The translations under genes were made by a program, and so were the position numbers. Below are positions 27,214 to 36,086 of a DNA stretch of 64,000 bases, one piece after another. Within the stretch, counting starts at the first letter, position 1; every line of letters begins with the position of its first letter. The DNA lies in contig NZ_LMPS01000005.1 of the NCBI RefSeq assembly GCF_001424405.1, positions 1 through 64,000 of the forward strand. The letters run 5' to 3'. The notes beneath the pieces were generated by a model. It worked only from the letters and a program-made list of their open reading frames with translations, was not told the origin of the DNA and did not search any database. The DNA comes from Dyadobacter sp. Leaf189 (GTDB lineage: Bacteria > Bacteroidota > Bacteroidia > Cytophagales > Spirosomataceae).

Positions 27214-28857
27214 ATGAAAAGAAGAGATTTCATGCAAATGTCAGGTATGGGCTTTGGCGCTATGATGCTGTCCCAGGTGCCTGTCATCGGCAATCCGGTT
27301 TCGGAAGCACACCTGCTTGATCCCTGGATGGACGCAGCCTCCAAAAAGAAGCTGACAGAAGTGGCATTGAACGCGGCAAAAAGCAAAGGCGCTACCTATA
27401 CAGATGTACGTATCGGCCGCTATCTGCAGCAATACGTTTTTACGCGTGAAAAGCAGGTACAAAATATCGTCAATGCAGAATCTTACGGGATCGGAGTCCG
27501 CGTGATCGCAAACGGAACCTGGGGTTTTTCAGCCACAAGTGACGTTACTGCCGATGGTATCGCCAAATGCGCCGCTACCGCAGTCGCCATTGCAAAAGCC
27601 AATTCAAAGTTCCAGAAAGAGCCTGTGGAGCTTGCCGCGCAGAAGGGCGTAGGAGATCAAACCTGGAAAACGCCCATCACCAAAAATGCATTCGAAATCC
27701 CCGTTCGCGAGAAGATCGACCTGCTGATGAATGTAAATGGAAAAGCGCTCGAAAACGGCGCCAGCTTCGTTACATCCAACCTGTTTTTTGTAAACGAACA
27801 AAAGTATTTCGCCTCTTCCGACGGCTCCTTTATTGATCAGGATATCCATCGCGTCTGGCCCACTTTCACGGTGACAGTCACGGACAAAGCAGCTGGTAAG
27901 TTCAAGACCCGCGATGCCATCAGCTCGCCGATGGGAATGGGATACGAGTACCTCGACGGACTTGCCTCTGAGAAAATAGCCGGTCCGAACGGGCTGGTAG
28001 GCTATCGTAATTCCTACGATATGGTTGAAGATGCGATCATGGCTGCCAAACAGGCCAAGCAAAAAATAACCGCAAAAACAGTGCAGCCGGGTAAATATGA
28101 CCTGGTGCTAGACCCGAATCACCTGGGCCTCACCATACACGAATCGGTAGGGCACCCGACCGAGTTGGACAGGGTACTCGGCTACGAAGCGAACTACGCA
28201 GGTACCAGCTTCGCCACGCTCGATAAGTGGCAATCCAAGAACTTTGCATACGGAAGCAAGCTGGTCAATATCGTAGCTGACAAAACGCAACCCAATACGC
28301 TGGGTGCCGTCGGTTACGACGATGAAGGTGTACCCTGCAAGGAATGGGATATTATCAAAGACGGTATCCTCGTGAATTATCAGGCGATCCGTGATCAGGT
28401 CAAAATCATTGGCGAAAAAGAATCACACGGATGCTGCTACGCGGATAACTGGTCTTCGGTTCAGTTTCAGCGGATGCCCAACATTTCCCTTAAACCGGGA
28501 ATAGAAAAACGCAGCGTGCTCGATATGATCAAGGGTGTTGAAAAGGGGATTTACATCATCGGGCGCGGCTCTTATTCCATTGACCAGCAGCGCTATAACT
28601 TCCAGTTTGGCGGTCAGGTGTTTTATGAAATCAAAAACGGCGAACTCACCGGAATGCTCGACGACGTAGCCTATCAATCCAATACACAGGAGTTCTGGAA
28701 TTCATGCTCTCAGCTCTGCGACAAAGACGATTACCGCACATTCGGCTCGTTTTTCGACGGAAAAGGGCAGCCCGGTCAGGTAAGCGCCGTATCCCACGGC
28801 AGCCCCACCACCCGGTTTGACGGAGTGAATGTGATTAATACGGGGAGGAAGATATAG
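27214..28857 (+). CDS. tldD: TldD-family metallopeptidase, copy 1
   Basis: 547 residues. The N-terminus MKRRDFMQMSGMGFGAMML resembles a twin-arginine signal, suggesting Tat export, unlike E. coli TldD, which is cytosolic. The zinc motif HExxxH is H309-E310-H314 (HESVGHPTELDR). Further conserved parts: GIGVRVIANGTWGFSA, ESHGCCYADNWSSVQFQRM and the C-terminal SHGSPTTRFDGVNV. TldD pairs with TldE to form a peptidase that cuts unstructured peptides. It is the first gene of a long rightward cluster and lies 80 bp before its TldE partner. Confidence 0.93.
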   Translation: MKRRDFMQMSGMGFGAMMLSQVPVIGNPVSEAHLLDPWMDAASKKKLTEVALNAAKSKGATYTDVRIGRYLQQYVFTREKQVQNIVNAESYGIGVRVIANGTWGFSATSDVTADGIAKCAATAVAIAKANSKFQKEPVELAAQKGVGDQTWKTPITKNAFEIPVREKIDLLMNVNGKALENGASFVTSNLFFVNEQKYFASSDGSFIDQDIHRVWPTFTVTVTDKAAGKFKTRDAISSPMGMGYEYLDGLASEKIAGPNGLVGYRNSYDMVEDAIMAAKQAKQKITAKTVQPGKYDLVLDPNHLGLTIHESVGHPTELDRVLGYEANYAGTSFATLDKWQSKNFAYGSKLVNIVADKTQPNTLGAVGYDDEGVPCKEWDIIKDGILVNYQAIRDQVKIIGEKESHGCCYADNWSSVQFQRMPNISLKPGIEKRSVLDMIKGVEKGIYIIGRGSYSIDQQRYNFQFGGQVFYEIKNGELTGMLDDVAYQSNTQEFWNSCSQLCDKDDYRTFGSFFDGKGQPGQVSAVSHGSPTTRFDGVNVINTGRKI

Positions 28858-28937
28858 GGAAGAAGGAGGAAAAGGAGGAGGTTCGAAGTTACAACAGACT
28901 AAACCATTTCGTGACAAACGATTATAAAACAGGTAAA

Positions 28938-30254
28938 ATGGCAATCCTTTCAAAAGACGAAGCAAAGCAAATCATAGATAAAGTCCTGGCATTTTCGAAG
29001 GCTGATGAAGTCAGTGTAGGATTGTCGGGCAACCGGACGGGGAATATCCGCTATGCGCGGAACTCGGTCTCGACCAGCGGGGAAACGACCGATCTTTCCT
29101 TGTCGGTTACCTCTGTTTTTGGTAAAAAATCAGGTACGTCGACTATTAATGAGTTCGATGATGCGTCACTGGAAAAAACGGTGCGGCGAGCTGAGGAAAT
29201 CGCGCGGCTGGCTCCCGAAAATCCGGAGTATATGCCGATGCTGGGCGCTGCGAACTTCCCTGAAAGCAAGGCTTTTGCCGATAGTACAGCGGCGATCAAC
29301 CCTGATTTTCGTGCGCAGGCCGCATTCAATAGCATTGATCCGTGCGTGAAAAAGAACCTCACAGCCGCCGGCTATATGGAAGACAGCGCTGGGTTTTCAG
29401 CGATGGGCAACAACAAAGGCTTGTTTGGCTACAACAAAAGTACCTCCGTGGACTTCTCCATTACTGTCCGCACTGCCGATGGAAAAGGATCGGGCTATGT
29501 GTCCCGCGATTATAATGATGTGTCCAAGCTAAATACATTGGCGGCTACGGAGATAGCCATGCAAAAGGCGCTTGCTTCCACCAATACCAAAGCATTGGAA
29601 CCGGGCAAATACACCGTCATTCTTGAACCAACTGCCGGTGCAGACCTGCTGCTGAATATGATGCGGAGCATGGATGCCCGCAGTGCGGATGAAGGCAGGA
29701 GTTTTCTGGGTAAAAAAGGCGGTGGTACCCGGCTGGGCGAGAAGCTTTTTGACGAAAGAATCACGATCTACTCCGACCCGATGAATGCCGAAATCCCGGG
29801 CGCTACTTACCTGGGTGACGGAAGGCCGCAGGAGAAAGTGGTTTGGGTGGAGAATGGGGTTATCAAGAACATGTCGTACTCGCGCTTCTGGGCCGAAAAG
29901 CAGGGTGTTAAAGCGGTGCCGCCGGCAGGAGGCTTCATTTTTCAGGGAGGCAATGAGTCCATCGCCGATCTGATCAAAGGGACTGAAAAGGGGATTCTGG
30001 TCACGCGTTTCTGGTACATTCGCGCGGTTGACCCGCAAACGCTGCTTTATACCGGACTTACCCGCGACGGTACTTTTTACATTGAAAACGGCCAGATCAA
30101 GTATCCTGTCAAAAACTTCCGGTTTAATGAAAGTCCGGTCATTATGCTCAATAATGTGGAGGCGATCGGCAAGCCCGTGCGCGCGAACGGAAGTCTCGTG
30201 CCGCCTCTTAAAATCCGCGATTTTACATTTACCAGCCTTTCAGACGCGGTTTAA
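28938..30254 (+). CDS. tldE: TldE/PmbA-family partner protein, copy 1
   Basis: 438 residues from the ATG at 28938 (MAILSKDEAKQIIDKVLAF); an upstream GTG at 28911 is possible, but the paralogue starts at the equivalent position. PmbA/TldE fold: GNIRYARNSVSTSGETTDL, SMDARSADEGRSFLGKKGGG, NMSYSRFWAEKQGVKA, and NESPVIMLNN near the C-terminus. The HExxxH of TldD is absent, as expected for the non-catalytic half of the heterodimer. No signal peptide is seen, so export together with Tat-type TldD would need hitchhiking. A purine-rich stretch (28858-28882) fills part of the gap before it. Confidence 0.92.
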   Translation: MAILSKDEAKQIIDKVLAFSKADEVSVGLSGNRTGNIRYARNSVSTSGETTDLSLSVTSVFGKKSGTSTINEFDDASLEKTVRRAEEIARLAPENPEYMPMLGAANFPESKAFADSTAAINPDFRAQAAFNSIDPCVKKNLTAAGYMEDSAGFSAMGNNKGLFGYNKSTSVDFSITVRTADGKGSGYVSRDYNDVSKLNTLAATEIAMQKALASTNTKALEPGKYTVILEPTAGADLLLNMMRSMDARSADEGRSFLGKKGGGTRLGEKLFDERITIYSDPMNAEIPGATYLGDGRPQEKVVWVENGVIKNMSYSRFWAEKQGVKAVPPAGGFIFQGGNESIADLIKGTEKGILVTRFWYIRAVDPQTLLYTGLTRDGTFYIENGQIKYPVKNFRFNESPVIMLNNVEAIGKPVRANGSLVPPLKIRDFTFTSLSDAV

Positions 30255-30326
30255 ACCCGAGCTCATCGCAGGCAAAACCATTTAAGTATAAAATCTGCCA
30301 TACATAACAAGACTTTTGATCCGGGT

Positions 30327-30356
30327 AACCCGATTCATTAACTTATGAATTGGGTT
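30327..30356 (+). promoter_or_regulatory. Hairpin between tldE copy 1 and tldD copy 2
   Basis: AACCCGATTC (30327-30336) pairs with GAATTGGGTT (30347-30356), ten pairs with one G.U, ten-base loop. There is no T run, so it looks more like an mRNA-stability or partial attenuation structure than a terminator. It lies in the 149 bp gap, the widest between the Tld genes. Confidence 0.45.
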
Positions 30357-30403
30357 ATATCCTGATTGTTAATCATGCCACTATTAGCAAACATCTACAT
30401 ACT

Positions 30404-32041
30404 TTGAAAAGACGAGATTTCATTCAACTGGCTGGGTTAGGGACCGGAGCGTTCATGTTACCTGGCCTGGCAATGGGCAAAGTTGTTTCCCCGGAAGCAT
30501 TCCTCCAGCCAGGAGCCGATGTGGCGGTCAAGAAGCGGCTGGCCGATGCAGCGCTGAATGCTGCCAAAGCAAAAGGCGCCTCCTATGCCGACGTGCGGAT
30601 CGGGCGCTACCTCAATCAGTTTGTAGTTACCCGGGAAGAAAAGGTGCAGAACATCGTCAACACCGAGTCTTACGGAGTGGGTGTGCGTGTGATCGCAAAT
30701 GGATGCTGGGGATTTGCAGCGGTTGTAGATGTGAATAATGAAGCCCAGATGGCGAAAGCTGCGGAAGACGCTGTTGCGATCGCCAAGGCCAATTCCAAAT
30801 TGATGAAAGAGCCCGTTCAGCTGGCACCGCAGAAAGGTTTTGGTGAAGTAAGCTGGAAAGCCCCGATCAAGAAAAACGGTTTTGAAGTACCTATAAAAGA
30901 AAAAGTAGACCTGCTGCTTTCTGTCAACGATGCGGCGATGAAGAATGGCGCCAACTATGTGAACTCGGTTCTTTTTCTGGTAAACGAACAAAAATATTTC
31001 GCATCAACAGACGGGTCTTACATTGATCAGGATGTACACCGGATCTGGCCGATTTTCAATATCACGACCATTGACCCGAAAAGCGGCAAGTTTGAAACCC
31101 GGAATGCACTCAGCGCACCAATGGGAATGGGTTACGATTATCTGCAGGCAAATCCGGCAGATAAGGTAACCGGCATTACCACGCGCTATAATATGGGATA
31201 TGATATGCTGGAAGATGCTACCGCAGCTGCCAAACAGGCCAAGGAGAAACTTACAGCCAAGTCGGTGGAAGCAGGCAAGTACGATCTGATCCTTGATCCG
31301 TCGCATTTGTGGCTGACCATTCACGAGTCAGTAGGTCACCCGCTTGAACTGGATCGCGTACTTGGATATGAGGCCAATTTCGCCGGAACTTCTTTTGCGA
31401 CACTTGACAAATGGAAGTCGAAGAATTTCCAATACGGAAGCAAGCAGGTTAATCTGATCGCCGACAAGTTGCAGGTTGGCTCGCTCGGTGCCGTAGGTTG
31501 GGATGATGAAGGGGTGAATACCAAGAAATGGGACTTAGTCAAAGATGGTGTACTCGTTAACTACCAGGCGATCCGCGATCAGGCACATATCATCGGAGAA
31601 AAGGAGTCACACGGTTGCTGTTATGCGGATAGCTGGAGTTCGGTGCAGTTTCAGAGGATGCCGAATGTGTCGCTGGCAGCTGGCAAAACGCCATTGTCGG
31701 TAGACGAGATGATCAAGGATGTGAAAAAAGGCATTTATATCATCGGCGACGGCTCCTTCTCAATCGATCAGCAACGTTACAACTTCCAGTTTGGCGGACA
31801 GCTGTTTTATGAAATTAAGGATGGAAAAATTGTCGGTATGCTCAAAGATGTGGCTTATCAGTCTAACACGCAGGAATTCTGGAATTCATGCGTGCAGGTT
31901 TGTGACGAGAGGGATTATCGCCTAGGCGGATCTTTCTTCGACGGGAAGGGTCAGCCTTCACAGTCAAGCGCAGTGTCTCACGGAAGCTCAACTGCGCGTT
32001 TCAATGGAGTTAATGTGATCAATACGGCAAGGAAGATTTAA
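30404..32041 (+). CDS. tldD: TldD-family metallopeptidase, copy 2
   Basis: 545 residues if translation begins at TTG 30404 (KRRDFIQLAGLGTGAFML), chosen because copy 1 begins with the same KRRDF; a longer frame opens at 30350. Tat-like N-terminus again. Zinc motif H307-E308-H312 (HESVGHPLELDR). It is collinear with copy 1 over its whole length, including the CCYAD segment and the closing ARFNGVNVINTARKI. Both metal motifs are intact, so both copies should be active. It lies 15 bp before its own TldE partner. Confidence 0.92.
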   Translation: MKRRDFIQLAGLGTGAFMLPGLAMGKVVSPEAFLQPGADVAVKKRLADAALNAAKAKGASYADVRIGRYLNQFVVTREEKVQNIVNTESYGVGVRVIANGCWGFAAVVDVNNEAQMAKAAEDAVAIAKANSKLMKEPVQLAPQKGFGEVSWKAPIKKNGFEVPIKEKVDLLLSVNDAAMKNGANYVNSVLFLVNEQKYFASTDGSYIDQDVHRIWPIFNITTIDPKSGKFETRNALSAPMGMGYDYLQANPADKVTGITTRYNMGYDMLEDATAAAKQAKEKLTAKSVEAGKYDLILDPSHLWLTIHESVGHPLELDRVLGYEANFAGTSFATLDKWKSKNFQYGSKQVNLIADKLQVGSLGAVGWDDEGVNTKKWDLVKDGVLVNYQAIRDQAHIIGEKESHGCCYADSWSSVQFQRMPNVSLAAGKTPLSVDEMIKDVKKGIYIIGDGSFSIDQQRYNFQFGGQLFYEIKDGKIVGMLKDVAYQSNTQEFWNSCVQVCDERDYRLGGSFFDGKGQPSQSSAVSHGSSTARFNGVNVINTARKI

Positions 32042-32056
32042 AACAAAAACACCACC

Positions 32057-33394
32057 ATGGCCATCATCTTAACAGAAGCAGAAGCAAAGGCATTGCTGCA
32101 AAAGGTTTTGAAATATTCCAAAGCAGATGAATGCGAAATCAATATAATGGGCGAGGAGCGGGGCAACTTGCGCTATGCCCGTAATGAAGTGTCGACCAGC
32201 GGCGCTTTGACCAATCAGAACCTGGAAGTGCAATCCGCATTCGGGCAAAAAGTAGGCGTTGCCACTGTGGACGAATTCAGCGACGAGGCAATTGAAAAAT
32301 GTGTGAGAAGATCCGAAGAACTCGCGCAGCTCGCTCCCGAAAATCCCGAGTATGTAGGTGTTCTCGAACCTCAGACTTATGGTAAATCAACCGGTTTTTT
32401 CGAGTCTACTGCCGCCATTAACCCCGATTTCAGGGCCGATGCTGTTGCCAAAAGTCTTGAATTGACACGCGCTCAGAACCTGACTGCGGCTGGTTTTCTG
32501 GAAAACCAGAAAGGTTACCGCGCGATGATGAACTCCAAGGGTTTGTTTGCGTATTACCCCAGCACCAATATCAACTTTTCACTCACCGTGCGCACACCGG
32601 ACGGAACGGGTTCCGGCTATGTGGCGAGAGGATATAGCGACGCTAAAAAGCTGGATACGGCGGCTGCAACGAAGATTGCGATCCTGAAATCCAAAGGTTC
32701 AGTGGGAGCAAAGGCTTTGGAGCCGGGTAAGTATACCGTAATTCTGGAACCTACTGCGGCTGTGGTGTTGCTGGAAAATATCTTCTTCGCAATGGACGCG
32801 CGCAGTGCCGATGAAGGCCGGTCTTTCCTGAGCAAGCCGGGCGGCAAAACCAAGCTGGGCGAAAAGATCGTGGACGAACGTGTGAACATTTATACCGATC
32901 CCGCAAATCCGGACCTTCCTTCGTCACCCTGGTCGGGAGACGGGCAGCCGATCAATAAAATGAGCATGATCGAAAAGGGCGTGGTGAAAAACATGTTTTA
33001 TTCGAGGTACTGGGCCAAGAAAAACAATGTCAAGCCAGTTCCATTCCCTACGAATGTGATCATGGAAGGCGGGACAGCCACTTTGGAGGAAATGATCAAG
33101 TCGACGAAGCAGGGAATTCTGGTGACCAAACTCTGGTACATCCGGGAGGTTGACCCGCAGACTTTACTACAAACGGGCCTGACCCGCGACGGTACTTTTT
33201 ACATTGAAAACGGCGTTATTAAACATCCGATCAAGAATTTCCGCTTCAACGAAAGTCCGGTTATCATGCTGAACAATCTGGAAACACTTGGGAAATCTGA
33301 GCGGGTGGTAAGTACGGAGTCAGACCGTAACTATCTGATACCACCTATGAAGATCAGGGAATTTACATTTTCATCACTTTCCGACGCAGTTTAA
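32057..33394 (+). CDS. tldE: TldE/PmbA-family partner protein, copy 2
   Basis: 445 residues, MAIILTEAEAKALLQKVLKY start with a good fit 15 bp after TldD copy 2. It is collinear with copy 1 (RNEVSTSGALTNQNLEV; AMDARSADEGRSFLSKPGGK; KNMFYSRYWAKKNNVKPVPF). It differs by a short insertion before the C-terminal strand (ERVVSTESDRNYLIPP). No HExxxH. It is followed 3 bp later by the DUF4159 gene, which indicates tight co-transcription. Confidence 0.92.
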   Translation: MAIILTEAEAKALLQKVLKYSKADECEINIMGEERGNLRYARNEVSTSGALTNQNLEVQSAFGQKVGVATVDEFSDEAIEKCVRRSEELAQLAPENPEYVGVLEPQTYGKSTGFFESTAAINPDFRADAVAKSLELTRAQNLTAAGFLENQKGYRAMMNSKGLFAYYPSTNINFSLTVRTPDGTGSGYVARGYSDAKKLDTAAATKIAILKSKGSVGAKALEPGKYTVILEPTAAVVLLENIFFAMDARSADEGRSFLSKPGGKTKLGEKIVDERVNIYTDPANPDLPSSPWSGDGQPINKMSMIEKGVVKNMFYSRYWAKKNNVKPVPFPTNVIMEGGTATLEEMIKSTKQGILVTKLWYIREVDPQTLLQTGLTRDGTFYIENGVIKHPIKNFRFNESPVIMLNNLETLGKSERVVSTESDRNYLIPPMKIREFTFSSLSDAV

Positions 33395-33397
33395 GTA

Positions 33398-34015
33398 TTG
33401 AAGCCTTTCTTTTTCACACGAATTCAATACACTTCGGGTAACTGGGATACCGATCAGCGAATGCCTTCCAATCTGTTGCATTCGCTGGTCGAGTACACCA
33501 CAATCCCGGTCGACGAGAAAGAAAAAGTTGTACAGCTTAGCAGTAACGAACTTTTCAAGAGTCCATTCTGCTATTTAAGCGGTCACAAACTGGTTGAATT
33601 TTCACAGCAGGAACGGGATCATTTCCGCAGGTATGTTCAAAATGGCGGCTTTGTTTTTGTAGACGATTGCAACCACGATATTGACGGACTGTTTGCCAAG
33701 TCGTTTGAGCAGGAAATGGAACGCACTTTTGGCCCCAAAGCATTACAGAAAATCCCGAACAACCACCCGATTTACAACTCCTTCTTCAAATTCGAAGACG
33801 GTCCTCCAACTACATCATTCGAGCTAAACGGCTGGGGCGACGACCTGGTCCACGATTACCTCAAAGCCATCACGATCAATGGCCGCATCGGCGTTTTGTA
33901 CAGCAATAAAGACTACGGCTGCGAATGGGACTACGATTTCCGGAACAAACGGTTTCTGGCCGTGGATAATACAAGGTTCGGGGTCAATATTGTGGTTTAT
34001 GCGTTGGGAGTTTAG
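33398..34015 (+). CDS. DUF4159-domain protein
   Basis: 205 residues starting at TTG (MKPFFFTRIQYTSGNWDTD), 3 bp after tldE. DUF4159 is a glutamine-amidotransferase-like Rossmann fold: RMPSNLLHSLVEYTTIPV, FRRYVQNGGFVFVDDCNHDI, IGVLYSNKDYGCEW. It has no signal peptide in this reading. The family is regularly found with MoxR, DUF58 and BatA-type proteins in Bacteroidota, and here it joins them to the Tld pairs. The molecular function is unknown. Confidence 0.85.
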   Translation: MKPFFFTRIQYTSGNWDTDQRMPSNLLHSLVEYTTIPVDEKEKVVQLSSNELFKSPFCYLSGHKLVEFSQQERDHFRRYVQNGGFVFVDDCNHDIDGLFAKSFEQEMERTFGPKALQKIPNNHPIYNSFFKFEDGPPTTSFELNGWGDDLVHDYLKAITINGRIGVLYSNKDYGCEWDYDFRNKRFLAVDNTRFGVNIVVYALGV

Positions 34016-34072
34016 GAAAGGAGAACGGAGGGAAGGATGGAGGAAAGAGGAAAGAGGAACATCATTATATGC

Positions 34073-34144
34073 CTTGTCACCCTGAGCGGAGTCGAAGGGA
34101 ATGGCGTGGTCGCTCTACCCTTCGACTGCGCTCAGGGTGACAAG
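34073..34144. repeat. Palindromic REP-like element
   Basis: Arms of 27 bases (34073-34099 and 34118-34144) pair with one mismatch around an 18-base loop; core CACCCTGAGCGGAGTCGAAG. This is the widespread intergenic palindrome whose translation gives the HPERSRR string often seen in bacterial databases. It sits in the only long gap inside the Tld/MoxR cluster and may act as a transcript processing or attenuation point. Confidence 0.85.
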
Positions 34145-34180
34145 TAAAAAAATAGCCGATTAACATTAATTTTTTCCACA

Positions 34181-35164
34181 TTGAATACTTCACCAGAACA
34201 TTACAAATCACTTGTTTCCAAGCTTCCGCTCCTGAAAAGGGAGATTGCGAAGGTGATTGTTGGGCAGCGGGAAGCGATTGATGAAATATTGATCTCACTG
34301 CTTGCATCGGGGCATTGCCTGCTGGAAGGTGTGCCTGGGCTTGCGAAGACTTTGATGGTAAAAACCATGTCAGAAGCTTTGCACATGAGCTTCAAACGGA
34401 TACAGTTTACACCCGACCTGATGCCGGGCGATATTGTGGGTACTGAAATCCTGGAAGAAGACCATGACACAGGCAGGAAGTTCTTCAAATTCAATCGCGG
34501 GCCGATATTTGCCAATGTGGTACTTGCGGATGAGATCAACCGAACCCCGCCAAAAACGCAGGCTGCATTGCTCGAAGCCATGCAGGAAAAAAGCGTGACC
34601 TACGGAGGAGAAAGCTATCAGATGCCTGATCCTTTTTTGATCATTGCCACCCAAAATCCCATTGAGCAGGCCGGTACCTATCCATTGCCCGAGGCGCAGC
34701 TTGACCGCTTTTTACTTTATATTAAACTGAATTACCCCAACGAACAGGAGGAACTGGATGTACTGAAAGGTACAACCGGCTCGGCCAGGGCGCAGGTGGA
34801 GCGGGTTCTTTCGGATACCGATATCCGGGATTTGCAACAGCTTGTCCGCCAGGTGCATATCAGTGAGGAGCTGATTGTGTGGATCAATAAGCTGGTTCGC
34901 GCTACCCGGCCTGAGGGCAGCCCGTCGGCGTTTGTTAAGGAATGGTGTGACTGGGGCGCCGGTCCGCGGGCGGGGCAGGCACTTGTACTTTGTGCCAAAG
35001 CCAGGGCTGTGTTGCACGAACGTTTCGCGGTTATTCCGGAAGATATACAAACGCTTGCCTATCCCGTTTTTCGTCACCGCATTGCTATGAACTTCCGCGC
35101 GGAAGCTGAGAATATCACCAGTGACCAGGTGATCAGCGATTTGCTTGCTACGCTCAAACCCTGA
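34181..35164 (+). CDS. MoxR-family AAA+ ATPase
   Basis: 327 residues starting at TTG 34181; no better ATG upstream of the ATPase core. Walker A GVPGLAKT (residues 50-57), Walker B VVLADEINR with Asp117-Glu118, sensor and arginine motifs in ATQNPIEQAGTYPLPEAQLDRF, and the lid domain with DWGAGPRAGQALVLCAKARA. MoxR ATPases work with VWA-domain proteins to insert cofactors or remodel protein complexes. Here the VWA/DUF58 partner follows after 19 bp. Confidence 0.94.
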   Translation: MNTSPEHYKSLVSKLPLLKREIAKVIVGQREAIDEILISLLASGHCLLEGVPGLAKTLMVKTMSEALHMSFKRIQFTPDLMPGDIVGTEILEEDHDTGRKFFKFNRGPIFANVVLADEINRTPPKTQAALLEAMQEKSVTYGGESYQMPDPFLIIATQNPIEQAGTYPLPEAQLDRFLLYIKLNYPNEQEELDVLKGTTGSARAQVERVLSDTDIRDLQQLVRQVHISEELIVWINKLVRATRPEGSPSAFVKEWCDWGAGPRAGQALVLCAKARAVLHERFAVIPEDIQTLAYPVFRHRIAMNFRAEAENITSDQVISDLLATLKP

Positions 35165-35183
35165 CACCAATTCACATTCAGGT

Positions 35184-36086
35184 ATGGCAAAGCAAAACGG
35201 CTTGTTGGCAGCGAATCTGGTAAAGCTCAAAAACCTCCAACTTACCGGCAAGCTGGTGAGCGAGGAGCTGATGCTCGGTATACACGCCAGCAAACGGTCG
35301 GGGATAGGCATTGAATTTGAACAATACCGGCACTACCAGCCTGGCGACGATCCCAAGCGGATCGACTGGAAGCTTTTTGCAAGAACCGACAAACATCTTG
35401 TCCGCGAGTCTTCCACCGAGAGCGACCGCCAGCTACGTTTTTTACTTGACCTTTCCGGCTCCATGAATTATGCCGAAAATGGCGTTAGCAGGCTTCAATA
35501 TGCACAGATACTGCTTGCCTCGCTTGCTTACCTGGGTTACATTCAAAATGACCAGATGAGCTTGTATGCTTTGAAAAACGGCAGTTTGGAAACCATATGC
35601 GCGGCAGGTTCATCTGCTTCGGGCAAACAGGCTTTTCAGAAGATGCTGGTGGGACTGGAAAAGGCGGAGGCTAGGGGAGAATGGAGGATGGAGGAAGGGG
35701 AAGAAGGGAAATTGACCGAGCTGCGATCAAATAAGAAGGAGCAGTTGATTCTGGTGAGTGACCTGTTGCAGGTTGATGCGGAATGGATGCAAGTAATACG
35801 TTCACTGGCAAACCCGCATCGCGAGATCGTGATTTTCCAGATTTTGGGCGATCAGGAGCTTGACTTTACATTAAGTGGTTTTTACAGATTTAAAGATCTG
35901 GAAACCGGGAGAGAAATGGAGCTTGACGCTGCTTCTGTCCGCGAAAAATTCGTGACGTCGGCACAGGCATATTTTGAGAAACTTAAAAGTGACTTGCAGA
36001 TCCCGTTTGTGCATTTGATCACAGCCAGATTAAGCGACCCGATCGGAATGGTGTTAAAAACATTTTTAACCAAAAGAAAAGGCTGA
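35184..36086 (+). CDS. DUF58/VWA-type protein
   Basis: 300 residues from the ATG at 35184 (MAKQNGLLAANLVKLKNLQL); an upstream frame extension overlaps the MoxR stop. DUF58 signature GIEFEQYRHYQPGDDPKRID, followed by a VWA MIDAS-like DLSGSM (Asp89, Ser91, Ser93). Residues near 168-185 (ARGEWRMEEGEEGKL) are encoded by a purine-only stretch similar to the intergenic G/A-rich DNA at 34014-34062, suggesting an in-frame insertion. It overlaps the next gene by one base (TGATG). Confidence 0.92.
   Translation: MAKQNGLLAANLVKLKNLQLTGKLVSEELMLGIHASKRSGIGIEFEQYRHYQPGDDPKRIDWKLFARTDKHLVRESSTESDRQLRFLLDLSGSMNYAENGVSRLQYAQILLASLAYLGYIQNDQMSLYALKNGSLETICAAGSSASGKQAFQKMLVGLEKAEARGEWRMEEGEEGKLTELRSNKKEQLILVSDLLQVDAEWMQVIRSLANPHREIVIFQILGDQELDFTLSGFYRFKDLETGREMELDAASVREKFVTSAQAYFEKLKSDLQIPFVHLITARLSDPIGMVLKTFLTKRKG

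Noticed and set aside
34077..34307. Leftward frame with HPERSRRVERP
   Set aside because: This is the translated REP palindrome, a well-known false protein.
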